64,000 bases of DNA from positions 186,001-250,000 of the forward strand of contig WJXW01000005.1 in the NCBI GenBank assembly GCA_015832175.1. Direction: 5' to 3'. The DNA is from Paraphaeosphaeria minitans. Its lineage: Eukaryota; Ascomycota; Dothideomycetes; Pleosporales; Didymosphaeriaceae. Below are positions 42,905 to 53,416 of the stretch, one piece after another. Made by a program: the position numbers and the translations under genes. The stretch's first letter is position 1. Each line of letters begins with the position of its first letter. The notes beneath the pieces are model-generated. The model was not told the DNA's origin and did no database searches. It worked only from the letters and a program-made list of their open reading frames with translations.

Positions 42905-44485
42905 TCAGTAGTAGCTCGAACCGGCCGAGTAGTCGGCTTGTGTGCCGGGAAACGCGCCCACGGGCGCTGCTGCTGCGCGCTCGTCCTCATCTGCACTGTC
43001 GTCTTCTTCGCCCTCGAAAGCGTCGCCGGGGTCTGGCGGCGCCCGCATGCGGATGATGGCGTCCTCATCCAGCGTTGGGATGATGTACGGCTTGGGCGTG
43101 TGATACTCTCTTCCCGAGGGCATGGTGGCGACGAGCTCCGAGGACGAAGGGACGACTTGGACGGACATCTGGATGGAGTCAGCGAAATCTGCACGTCAAG
43201 TCCAGGAGAGCTTGCAGCCGGCGCTGCCCTCTCGATGAGACGGAGCATGTGACGTGGGCGTCTGAGCAACACGCCAAAATCTGCAGAACGTCATCGCCAG
43301 AGGAGAAGAAGGGTTTGTACATACCGTATCATTCATCTTCTCCCACTTGGTCAAAAGCATGTCCACGACCCTTCCCTCCTCGAACTTGCCCGCATCCGTG
43401 CCCCACGCACCCCCCTTCTCCACCTTCCTATCCTCGCGCTTCTCCGCCCACCCCTTCTTCAGCTTCGCCAGCCCGGAAGCCTTCTTCTTCTCATCCGCAT
43501 CCATCGCTGCAAACCCCAGCTCTTTCCTCGCACCCCGCAGCCAGGCGATCCCCTCGCCCGTCTTGGTCGCCAACTCAGCGTCCACCCCGAGAAACCGACA
43601 CGCCTTCCCCTTCGCCGTGCGGCGGAAGTCGTCGACGTACCGCGCGAAGCCCTCGTCGACCTTGGCCGACCGACCCAGCATCGCCTGCGCTTTAGCCGCG
43701 TGCTCGGCGGACGAGAGACACAGACGGGCGAAGAGATGCGCGCGGACCTTTGGAATCTCGACGCTCTTGAACATCCAATCCTTGCTGTTCTTGTTGCGGT
43801 CCTCCACGACGGCCGCCGGATACGGATCGTCCTTGAGCACGGTGATGAGAGTAGCCTCAGCGAGGGTGAGTTCGGCGAGGGCGCCCAGCACGGGGCTGGA
43901 GATGTCTACGGCGGCGGGCTGCGCGTGCCACAGCTGCGCGCGGGCGACGAGGAACGTGTAGATGGCGTTTGCGTCGAGGAAGTGCTTCATGGCGGCGGCG
44001 ATGGCGGAAGCGCGCTGCTCGCGCGATGGCAGCGTGGCGCTGTACAGCGTGTGCAGGTGCGCGCGCGCCTGCAGGCTGTGCACGTATGCCTGCGTCAACA
44101 GCGTGAAGAAGAGCTCGCTCTCGAGGCTCTTTAGCTTCACGCGTGCGGGCTCGCGTCCCGGGACGGTGGCGGATAGCATCGGGCGCCACTCGACTTCGAG
44201 CTCTTTGATGAGGACGAGGTCGATTTCCTCGCCTGCGCAGCTGGTCGCGCTGAGGCCGGCATCGAGGGCAAAGAGGTAGGGGATGTAGTCCTGGAGGGCG
44301 GAGAGGACGGTCGAGAGGTTGGAGGCCTGCGAGGAGGGCGGGATGCGTTTGTAGCGTTTCAGGACATCGCGGACGACGCCGCGCGCCGTGGTGGCGCAGT
44401 TGGGGAGCGAGGGGTGCGTGCTGCTGCCGAAGGAGTCGGTGAAGGAGACGCTGGAGGTTGTGGGCAGCACGAAGGGAAACGGCAT
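42905..44485 (-). CDS. palC: PalC, BRO1-domain pH-response regulator
   Basis: Two exons, 44485-43325 and 43168-42905, with a 156-nt intron in phase 0; 474 residues. The start MPFPFVLPTTSSVSFTDSFG, the segment GEEIDLVLIKELEVEWRPML and ATLITVLKDDPYPAAVVEDR followed by KVRAHLFARLCLSS are hallmarks of PalC. The C-terminal part with MPSGREYHTPKPYIIPTLDE and GAFPGTQADYSAGSSYY fits too. PalC links the plasma-membrane PalH/PalF sensor to ESCRT-III (Vps32) and thereby to proteolytic activation of PacC at alkaline pH. The gene ends 112 bp from the permease stop, convergent with it. A PacC core hexamer (GCCAAG on the coding strand) is about 85 bp upstream of the ATG. Confidence 0.95.
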
Positions 44486-44900
44486 GTCGATGTGGTGGTG
44501 GGGTGTGGGCGAGCTCCCGTTGTTGATGCATCATAGCACATGCAGGTACAGACCCCACTCTGCCATAGCTTGGCACCATGCATCCAACAGTACGACAGAG
44601 ACGCCGAACAAGTCGAATTCGCACCTAGCAAAGTACCATGAGTAGCATGAAAGAGAACAACGAGACCGGCGCATTGGAAAAAGATGGTCCTTGCTGTAAC
44701 AGAGCTGGCTACTCGAGCTGGCCCGCTCAATGGCAGGCCTATGTACACGTTTACAGCTCACCACTGCTGTCGCTGCCTTGCCAATGCGCAACCGAACGCC
44801 TCCTCTCGATCCGTACATGATCCTCGAAGCTGCTATAGCCCATGGTGCCGTGTTGCTCTTGCGTCCAGCCAATATCCCCCGCTGCTGTCTTGTTCGCCCT
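44486..44900. promoter_or_regulatory. palC upstream region
   Basis: Some 415 bp between palC and the complex I subunit gene, both on the minus strand. It holds the hexamer GCCAAG (minus strand, 44575-44570), the core of the PacC consensus GCCARG, and no gene. Confidence 0.5.
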
Positions 44901-45367
44901 CTATTTCTTCTCGAAGCCACTGTTCTCGAAAGTGTGCGTTTGCGCGAAGAGGTATCCCTTGACCTTTGCGTCTTTCAGAAGCTCAAAGTACCGCTCTGCA
45001 AAGCACGTTAGCTCATCCGCACCCATCACCCACACCAATCTCTCCCAAATAGCAGCCAGCACCCCCGCTGCCCGTATTCCGCCCTCCACCCCTCCCCAAC
45101 ATTGCCTCCCATACGCAAGCCCAAAGTTTCATCTCACCTACCTCTCAAATGCCCACACTTCTCCAAATGATTCACGCCCTCACGACGATAGCACTTGCCC
45201 ATCTCCTCCCTCACCAAGCGCGCCATCATGCTCCTGACCCACTGCTCACGGATGATCGCATCCTGTGCCGCCTTGAGGGCTTGGTTGTCGTCGTAGTCGA
45301 CGCCCGCAAAGGTAGGCGCAACGCTGGGCTTCTTCGCGAGGAACGCGGCGGACTCGGGGGTCGGCAT
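44901..45367 (-). CDS. Mitochondrial complex I 12 kDa subunit (PDSW/NDUFB10-like)
   Basis: Two exons, 45367-45142 and 44995-44901, with a 146-nt intron in phase 1; 106 residues. MPTPESAAFLAKKPSVAPTF, GVDYDDNQALKAAQDAIIRE, QWVRSMMARLVREEMGKCY and REGVNHLEKCGHLRERYFEL match the fungal 12 kDa subunit of NADH:ubiquinone oxidoreductase as I remember it. I place it with the PDSW/NDUFB10 group of the membrane arm, with less certainty. The two cysteines C-x11-C could form an intermembrane-space disulfide. The frame stays open upstream of the chosen ATG, but the homologous start is MPTPES. Confidence 0.9.
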
Positions 45368-45709
45368 TGCGGGGGCGGGGCTGCCTGTTTGGCGCGGGGA
45401 GAGAGATTGATTGTCGGAGGGAGCGTGGAGGGCGCTGGCCTGGGTGTTTCGGCGTGCAATTGGGAGGTGGGCGTGGTGTGGGAGCTGGAGGTGTGCACGG
45501 CGTGGAAGTGATGATGGCCGGCGCAAGAGCTCGGACGGCGCTAGGATGGCTTGGGGTGGGACGTCACGTGCTGTCCGGCTCACGATGGTCGTTTCCAATG
45601 CCAGTGTTTGCTAAGTATCAAAGGTGTATGTACCTGCCTATATCTCCCCATAAATCACACAAATACACCTTCGTCCCCCCAGCAGCATCAACTCTTCTCA
45701 ACCCCACCC
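45368..45709. other. Short intergenic
   Basis: Some 340 bp between two minus-strand genes. It holds the complex I subunit promoter, with a CACGTG box near 45567, and the 3' end region of the Cys-rich unknown. No gene. Confidence 0.4.
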
Positions 45710-46435
45710 CTAAACCCTCTCGGCCCCCCTCTGCTTACTCCCCGTCCCCAACACACCTTTGATCCCTAGTCCCACCCCGCTACCCGCGCTGTCCCTCTTC
45801 CCTTCCCCCATCGTCTCCCTCAACGCCAGCGCCCCTAAAATCTCATCCCCCTTAACCTTCCAGTCCTTGACCCAACTCCCCATCGCGCTCCCAACGTTCT
45901 TCCACTCAGCCGAGTACCGGGCCTCGTCGGGCGTCGGCGACATGTACTTTACCTTCCAGCGCCAGTCCTCGAAGCGCACTGCCGATGTTGAAATGTCTTC
46001 CTCGAATTGCTGGAGGAGGGCGGCGCGTTGGCGGAGGCAGAGTGCGCAGGAGGTGTGGATGGTAAGGGTTTGGAAGGGGTGGGTGAGGAGGTCGGCGCAT
46101 TCTTCAGATCTAGTTGGTGCGTCGGGTAGTCGTGATGTCATGGGATGTTCTGGGTCGGTTGCGGCGGGCGTGTGCGGGTGGGCAGAGGGAGTTGGAGCGC
46201 TGGGATGGGGAGTATGGAATGTGGTTGTGTCTACGGCATGTGTGGCTGCGGTCGTCGGGGTAGGCCGGTTGGATTGCGGAAGCATTTGTAGAGTGGTTTC
46301 TTGCGCTGCATCTACGTGCTGGTGCTGCGATGCTGCTTTTGGTTTCGAGCGCGCGGCTGCGCAAGGGCGGACGGGTCGCGCGGAAAAGGTGGTGTGGCCG
46401 CAGCCGAGGAAGATGTATAGACGGTAGTAGCACAT
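45710..46435 (-). CDS. Unknown Cys-rich N-terminus fungal protein
   Basis: Single exon, 241 residues. It begins MCYYRLYIFLGCGH, followed by ARPVRPCAAA. This Cys/His arrangement recurs at the N-terminus of many small uncharacterised fungal proteins and may bind zinc. Residues 60-110 are Pro/Thr/His-rich and probably disordered. A second Cys pair (HTSCALCLRQR) lies before a helix (QQFEEDISTSAVRFEDWRWK). The C-terminal third is Trp-containing and helical, then Gly-rich. No signal peptide. I recognise the style but no named domain, so no function is proposed. Confidence 0.7.
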   Translation of the reverse strand: MCYYRLYIFLGCGHTTFSARPVRPCAAARSKPKAASQHQHVDAAQETTLQMLPQSNRPTPTTAATHAVDTTTFHTPHPSAPTPSAHPHTPAATDPEHPMTSRLPDAPTRSEECADLLTHPFQTLTIHTSCALCLRQRAALLQQFEEDISTSAVRFEDWRWKVKYMSPTPDEARYSAEWKNVGSAMGSWVKDWKVKGDEILGALALRETMGEGKRDSAGSGVGLGIKGVLGTGSKQRGAERV

Positions 46436-47203
46436 GGTGTAGAGTGCGCTGTTGTCGAGCTGTGCTATGTGAGGGTTGTTGCGTGAGACCTAACTTCGAA
46501 CAATGGAAGCGCGCCCAAGTGTTTATGTACTCGTGTTGACGCGGCCTCGTTTCTTTGTTCTGTCTGCGGCCTTCATCTTGAGGAAAGTGGACCAGGGTCG
46601 CCGAGGTGTAGTGAGAGATATGTGGGAAATGTTGGCGGCTTCACGGTGGGTGATATGCGATTTCCGTTCACGGCGGCGTGGACAGGGTCCGGAATAATCC
46701 CTAGTGCGACCACGGAACAGCTGGGGAAGCGTGAAGCGGAGCTTTCCAAGCACGGCAGATCAATGAGTTCTTAGAACAGAGAAAGATAAAGACAGGGAGA
46801 CAAAAAAATAAGTCCACAGAATTATAATATCGTTTGCAAAGAAGGTAAGGAAGGAGAGTCGTGGATGCGTAACCGCGGGATGCGGATACAGTCGGCGTAA
46901 GATGGAGGACAAAGTAGAAGTGTGCCGCTTCTATCTAGATTGAGCATGATATCTCTTGGAGTAGTTAAGGCCTGACCATTGGTTTGGCGTCTTTACGAGG
47001 CAGCCTGCGTCCACTCTTATGCCACCTCAACTAGGCTGACATGCAACGGACCAAGCGATTCGCGCGAACGCTGCCATGCACTAGAATACCGACGGCCAAC
47101 GTTCAACACATCGTGTTTAGAAGTGAAGTTATTACATCACACATGCCTGTTATGACGTCGAGACGTATATGCTCGATTATGCAATCCACTTCGAAGCAGA
47201 CCT
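46436..47203. other. Intergenic, nothing recognised
   Basis: About 770 bp between the Cys-rich unknown and the MFS transporter gene. The short frames here have no family signal and no repeats stand out. Confidence 0.45.
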
Positions 47204-49302
47204 CTACAGCTTCTCCGCACTCGAAGGCACAGTACCTCCGGCCCCCTTCTCAACATCTGTACTCAGATCTCCACTACTCGCTGCAAGATCCCTACTAGCC
47301 TGCTTACTCTTCTTCTTCTCTTCTCTCGCAGCCTCTCTTTCTACTCGCCTCTTCTTTTCTTCTTCGATACCGGTCTTGGTTTCTTCGTGTTGCTTTGAAA
47401 GTACGTTCCTTGTGATCAAGAAGCTAACAGCCAGACCAGCTGCAGCGAAACAGACGTACAAGATCCACATGGTGGACAGCGCTTCAGAGAAAGCCTGCCT
47501 GGCAATTTCCTTCTCGTTGTCAGGGAGGGTTTGGATAAGGCCAACGTTGGCACCGGCGGAGCCGCCACCAAAAGCTGCTGCGGTTTGATCGCCCAATGCT
47601 TCCCGGAGCATCGGCTGCTTGGAGATCATTTCGTTTTGGAAGACCACGGAGCCGACGACGATGGAAATAGCCGAGCCGAGGTTACGGACAAACCCGAATG
47701 TTGCCGTTGCAGTCGCAATATCGCGCTTCTGCAGCATTGTTTAGCATGCGACATCGAAGAGGTGGAGTGTTGAGATGTTAGACTTTGGCACGTGCGTTGG
47801 AATTCGGAGACTAGATACTAGCCACATATGCGTGCAGAAATAGAGCAAACAGATGGAGCATGACGGGGAAGCGGAACACATACCGGAACCAAACTTTGCA
47901 GCGCAATGAGGGGCGATTGGAAGTTGGGGCCAACACCAATTCCAGCAATGATCTGGAAGATGATAATCTTGGCCCAAGACGAGTGCACCCCAAGGTCGAT
48001 GAATGTGCCGAAGCCGGCGACGATGAAAACCATTCCAAACCAGATGCATGGCAAATATTGACCAGTCTTGCGGATGAAGACACCGGTGAAGGCTGACAGG
48101 ACCGACAGTGACAGAGCGGTCGGGAGCAGGTACACGCCGGAGAAGATGGGTGTCGCACCAAGTACTGCCTGGAAGTAGAGAGGCAGAAAGTAGGATCCAG
48201 AGATGAAGACAAATGCGTGGAAGAAGCAGGTACCCAGGGCGGCAAGGTTCGATCTCTTGGAGAAAAGAGCAAGCGGCATCAGCGGGTACGGCGCGACGCG
48301 GTGTTCAACGAAGAAGAACAGGCCTATAGTGATGACTCCAAAGACGATGAGGCAGATGACGGTGGCTGAATTCCAAGGGTAGGTGATGCCGCCAAATTCG
48401 AGCCCCAGGAGAACCATGACCGTGCCAGCGACCATAGTCAATGAGCCCAGCCAATCCACAGCCTTGAGCCCCTCCCAAAGAGGTGTCTTGGGTGTATGCA
48501 GGTCCAAGGCGAACATGATGATGAAGAAGGCGAGGCCATCGAAAGGTAGGTTGATGTAGAAACACCAACGCCAGCTGACCTTTTGGGTTAGAGCGCCTCC
48601 CACGATGGGACCCAAGCTGGATGCCAAAGCCCAAACACCGCCGATGATGCCGAAGTAGGCTCCTCTTTCTCGCATGGCGAAGAGATCAGATATGCAGATG
48701 TTGACCAACACAATGAGGCCTCCGCCACCAATACCTTGGATGACACGCGCTGCGATCAGCATGTTCATGTTCACCGCGACTGCTGCCAACAGCGAGCCGA
48801 CAAAGAAGATGGCGTTGGTGACTAGCAGGATGGGCTTCCTCCCGAAGATATCAGAAACCTTGCCCCATATTGGGGTGGCGGCGGAGTTTGCGATCAGGTA
48901 GGCGGAACCAACCCAGGTGTATCCCGAGGCGGAGTGGAACTGTTCGGCGATGGTAGGGAGGGCGGTGGTCACGATGGTGATGTCGAGGGCCACGAGTAGG
49001 ACGGCGATGCCCAGGGAGAGCATGATGAGGGCGACCTTGAGCGTGCTCCTTTGCGGTTGCCCATCTTCTTGCGTCTGCGCTTCGGTCTGCGCTTCTGGGC
49101 TGTTGTTTGCTACACCATGTTCACCAGTCGCCGGGTGGGTAGCTCCGTCGGAGGCGATGTGTGGATCGGGGCGTCCGGCAGTACGGCTGGAGACCGAGCT
49201 GCTTACGGGCTTATCCATGGCGTCGATGTCTTTGTTCACCAGTGGTGCAGGTGGCGGCGTTGGAGAGTGCGACAGAAGGCCGTCCTTTGCATGCGATGCC
49301 AT
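47204..49302 (-). CDS. 14-TM MFS transporter (DHA2 drug:H+ antiporter type)
   Basis: Two exons, 49302-47884 and 47728-47204, with a 155-nt intron in phase 0; 647 residues. A hydrophilic N-terminus of about 90 residues precedes helix 1 (ALIMLSLGIAVLLVALDITI). LDITIVTTALP is the DHA2 motif. Motif A is GKVSDIFGRKPIL and motif C is SSLGPIVGGALTQ. GYTWVGSAYLIANSAATPIW and SWRWCFYINLPFD are typical of the fungal 14-spanner group. A charged C-terminal tail (EEEKKRRVEREAAREEKKKS) is cytosolic. These proteins export toxic compounds or secondary metabolites across the plasma membrane by proton antiport. No biosynthetic genes adjoin it, so the cargo is unknown. Confidence 0.94.
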
Positions 49303-49749
49303 GGTGGGCGTGGTTCAAGCAGGGCGAGGGGCTGTTGTTGTCGCGATCAATGGTGCATCATGAGCAAACCCAGCGTCGCAGCTTCGTACAAAAAATGGCT
49401 GCCATGAATGATGAGATAATGGACTCGGCTCGGACGCCTGCGCGCCGACGGGGAATGACTCGATGGGCCCCGCACATTGGCGCAGGGGTGCGAGATGTCG
49501 GAAATGGCAAGCATCGCGATCTGCGCTCTTGCGGACCAGATGGTGCAGACAGGAAGCATGAATCTGGATGGCTAGGAAGTAGGAATCTAGCTATATAGCC
49601 CGTCGGAGAGTGTGAGGAACAAGAGGGTCGAGCTTGGATGATTGACGGCTGTGCCCGCGCACAGGAAAGCTTGGTTTCCTTGGCTACGAGATTAGGCCGA
49701 TGGATGAGAGGCACTGAGACATGACCTAGGGCTGTTTCATGACATAGGG

Positions 49750-50433
49750 TATGTAGTAATGAAGCTTGCGATGACATGTGTGAGTGCAGTAGTAATGGTG
49801 CTTGTGAAGATGACATGTTGGGAGGGTGGTGCTGTAATGGTGTGCTTGCGACGACATGTTGCGATGGTGCTGCTGTAATGGTGCTGCTGTAATGGTGCTT
49901 GCGATGACATGTCGAAGCGCAGTAGTAATGGTGCTTGTGAAGATGACAGGGTGGTGCTGTAATGGTGCTTGCGATGACATGTTGGGAGGGTGCTGCTGTA
50001 ATGGTGTTTGCGATGACATGTTGGGAGGGTGCTGCTGTAATGGTGTTTGCGATGACATGTTGGGAGGGTGCTGCTGTAATGGTGTTTACGACGACATGTT
50101 GTCAGAGTGCAGTAGTAATGGTGCTTGTGAAGATGACAGGGTGCTGCTGTAATGGTGCTTGCGATGACATGTTGGGAGGGTGCTGCTGTAATGGTGTTTG
50201 CGATGACATGTTGGGAGGGTGCTGCTGTAATGGTGTTTACGACGACATGTTGTCAGAGTGCAGTAGTAATGGTGCTTGTGAAGATGACAGGGTGCTGCTG
50301 TAATGGTGCTTGCGATGACATGTTGGGAGGGTGCTGCTGTAATGGTGCTTGCGATGACATGTTGGGAGGGTGCTGCTGTAATGGTGTTTGCGACGACATG
50401 TTGTCAGAGTGCAGTAGTAAGGGTGCTATCGAA
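49750..50433. repeat. 39-bp minisatellite with 151-bp higher-order period
   Basis: The basic unit is about 39 bp (GTAATGGTGTTTGCGATGAC followed by ATGTTGGGAGGGTGCTGCT). Variants ending in TCAGAGTGCAGTAGTAATGG and GAAGATGACAGGGTGCTG are interspersed. The block from 50141 is repeated from 50292 with a period of 151 bp, and a related block starts near 49951. The 39-bp units are multiples of three, so open frames reading MVFAMTCWEGAAV are kept across them. Confidence 0.93.
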
Positions 50434-51078
50434 GACGTCTTTCGTCGTACAAGAAAGACGCAGATTGTACTCGGGTGTTGTACGAAGAGCGGCAACGTTT
50501 GGAGAAGCACTGTACGATGGCATGTGCAGACATGAGCTTGGGTAATAGACTACCCATCTATCCTGAGTGTGAAGGCAGTCGTGGAACGCACGGCTCGAGA
50601 AGGTCAAGCAAACGTGCAGCTGTGCGCATGGCCTGGTGCTTTCTCGTTCCCATTGCGCGATTCGCGGGCCACTAGCATGAACGAGTATGTGAGGTGAGCA
50701 AGATGTCGGGCAAAGGCTGGTAGTCTACTTGGTCTAGATAACTGCTGAGAAGCAGGGTCGTTCTCTGCGCGTACGGATGGTTTGTTCCGAAAGCGGGCGT
50801 GATTGTGTGCATGGAGATGGCAATGTTGGTGTTGAGGACCTAGCTAGGGCTGCCTAGGCACCCACCTACCGAACGCTGGGCCATCGAAGCTGGAGAGGCG
50901 CCCCTCGAAATTTTCTAGCGGCCGCAGCCCTACCATGCGCAGGCCCAGGCCAGGCTCTGTTCTGTTGGGACCACAACCCACCGTAGCCATGAACGGAAGA
51001 GTGGTGGGCCGGTGGACCAAGCCCAGTCAAATGAGCGCGCGGCCCAGAAGGCGGGGGGAGGGGGGCCCACTAGGTGGT

Positions 51079-51150
51079 CTAGTAGCCTGTCTAGTAGCCT
51101 GTCTAGTAGCCCGTCTAGGAGCCCGTCTAGCAGCCCGTCTAGCTACCTGC
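51079..51150. repeat. 12-bp tandem repeat, six copies
   Basis: Six head-to-tail variants of CTAGTAGCCTGT, the later copies carrying point changes (CTAGGAGCCCGT, CTAGCAGCCCGT). Confidence 0.9.
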
Positions 51151-51518
51151 ACGCCTTCGGCTAGGCCCTTCACTTGCACCTTGCAGGCTCAGCCAGGCCA
51201 AAAGCCTCTGCCCTGGCCAAAGCGTCGCCAATGCATACCGCCGACGAGGAGCCCAAGCCGCCATCCCAACGTCGCGACACCCCCCGACGCATCCCGACAG
51301 CGTCCACCCTCTTGCCTCTGTCTCTGCATGCCCTGCCGCCCCTTGCCTCCTGCTCCCACGCCATTCCCACGTCCCATTCCGAACGACGCCCACAACAACA
51401 ACACCCCGCCCCGCACTTTGCCAGAGCGCCCTCCCTGTACATAACGGCTCTCGCCGCCCACCCACGCATGTCGAGCTCGCCGCCTGGCGTTCACAGGAGG
51501 GACCTCTTGGTCCGATAG

Positions 51519-51594
51519 ACACACACCCACACACGCACACGCAAACGCATACGCACACGCACACTCATACACATACACATACACACACATCACC
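51519..51594. repeat. CA-rich low-complexity tract
   Basis: Imperfect (CA)n with CG and TA interruptions, ending 28 bp before the Reg1-like start codon; it therefore lies in the leader or core promoter. Confidence 0.9.
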
Positions 51595-51622
51595 AGCAGG
51601 CCATTGAGCCCGCGCGCACCCA

Positions 51623-53416
51623 ATGACAGACGTTCTGGCTCTCCCCGTTGAGATGCTGTCGCAGCGTGCCCCGCTCCGCCCCTCCGCCTCCCACACCTCC
51701 TTCTTCGACTCCCACCAGGCCTCCTTTGCCCTGCGCCGGAGTAGCAGCTTCGGCTCCCATCTCGACGACCTGCGCTCCTCCTCGTCCCTGCCCTCGTCGC
51801 GCGCCTCGTCCATCCAATCGACCCCAGCGAGCAGCTTCTCGTTCGGCCAGAACTCTAGCGACGAGTCGAGCAGCAGCGGCGACGATGATGACGACGACGA
51901 AGACGACGGCCTAACCTTCCCCGCCTACGACACTGCAAGCAGGTTCAAAAACGTCCACGCAGACCCGCCCTCGAACCCCTTTCTTGCCCTTGCCCCTGCC
52001 ACGCCCTCGCCTTCAGACGAGTCCGCCTCTACCCCGGACCACGTCCCCGTATCCGAAGACGACACGAACCTACGTGCCGAGCCCTCTCAGCACGTCGACT
52101 ATCTCTCGTACGATTGGAAGGAGGAGGACATCTGGTCGTCATGGCGCCACATCGTCGAGCACCGCAGCGTCTATGGCGAGCGGTCGCGCCTGGAGAATGC
52201 CTCGTGGCGGCAATGGGCAAAACTGCAGTACAGACTTCGCACCGTCACTCCCGAGTCTTTAAATTGGTAAGACAGCGAAACGTGCCCGACCAGGACGGAT
52301 GGCATTGGCTAACCACTCGATAGGTTGAAGGAGAGCGACGTGACGTGGCTCTATGGGCCACTCCAACCCTCCGAGAATCGTCACATTAGTCAACACGCCT
52401 CGGAACCCGTCAGCCGGTTATCCAAGACCAACTCGTTTCTTGCTGCCAAGAAGCCCATCCTGAAGAAGCGGAGCATGTCCGAGGTAATGCTGCAAAAGTC
52501 AATCTCGACATCATCCTTGGTCAGTCAAGCTGCGGCAGCAGTGGAAGCCCAGCAAAACACACATGTCAACTTCGATGGACGGAGACGACGGCCGTTTGTT
52601 GGCCGAGCCACTGCGTCGGATTACACCATGCTGATCCCAACGCGGACAATCAGCCGCGACACGACCGACTACTTTTCCTCACAATCCACCTCTGGCCTGT
52701 TGACACCAGGCGATGGAGACAAGAAGCACATTCGGTTCGACGAAAAGGTGGAGCAGTGCATTGCCGTCGACTGCAAAGGTGTGGATGAAGACGAGGAAGA
52801 TGAGAACAACCACAACCCCTGGGCAAAGTACCGCGACGACGACTCCTCGTCGGACGAAGGAGTCGTGATGATGAGGCGGTCAAGGCGAAAGCGGCCGTTA
52901 TCAAGAACCAGCTCGAAAACGAGCATAAGTGGAGAGAACAAGACCATAGCCAAGCTTGAGCCCACGACTCTCAAGTATAGGACAGACTCTCCAGACGTCG
53001 CAGAACCACATCCCACACACTCCCTGGGCTTCTTCCGCTCGAGCCGGCTGTCACCATCACCCTCCCAGGAAACTCTCCGACCCACCCACCCATCTAGTAA
53101 TTTTCTCCTCTCCGAAGACGACAGCGAAGATGACTTTACCTTCAACCCCGCAGGGGCCTACGAGCCCAAAGTGCCGCATACCCCGACACCTTCCGATCCT
53201 TACTCGATACCTCCCGACGGATCCCCTTTAGGAGGCTCATCGAATTCAACTTCTAGCGGCTTACGACGCACGGCATCCGGCATGTTTATGCCTTTTGACG
53301 ACGAAGACGAGAACCCAACGGCGCCTGGCTTCATGGGCAAGGTAGTAGACACGGTGAACACGGCGCGGGACATTGCCCACGTGATATGGAACGTGGGGTG
53401 GAGGAGCGGAACCTGA
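51623..53416 (+). CDS. REG1: Reg1-like PP1 regulatory subunit (glucose repression)
   Basis: Two exons, 51623-52266 and 52324-53416, with a 57-nt intron; 578 residues. The conserved block VDYLSYDWKEEDIWSSWRHI, then SRLENASWRQWAK (about residues 158-205), is the N-terminal domain of the Reg1/Reg2 family. KKHIRFDEKVEQCIAVDCKG (about 346-365) contains a KxHIxF-style motif of the RVxF type that docks onto protein phosphatase 1, and matches the corresponding Reg1 stretch. The remainder is acidic and Ser-rich, with many candidate phosphosites. In yeast, Reg1 directs PP1 (Glc7) to Snf1 and so maintains glucose repression; the same role in the cytosol or nucleus is inferred here. Confidence 0.88.

Larger units (their letters stand above)
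49303..51622. other. Intergenic dominated by minisatellites
   Basis: About 2.3 kb. It holds the MFS promoter on the left, the minisatellite 49750-50433, a 12-bp repeat 51079-51150 and a CA-rich tract 51519-51594 immediately before the Reg1-like gene. Long open frames across the repeats are not supported as genes. Confidence 0.6.

Noticed and set aside
40807..43272. 821-codon open frame antisense to the permease gene
   Set aside because: It starts without a good context, is extremely rich in Arg, Ala, Pro, His and Asp, spans permease exons and introns on the other strand and runs into the palC end. This is what a GC-rich third-position bias produces.
50935..51444. 169-codon Pro/Arg-rich frame before the Reg1-like gene
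   Set aside because: Crosses a 12-bp repeat and a C-rich leader; composition-driven and without homology signal.
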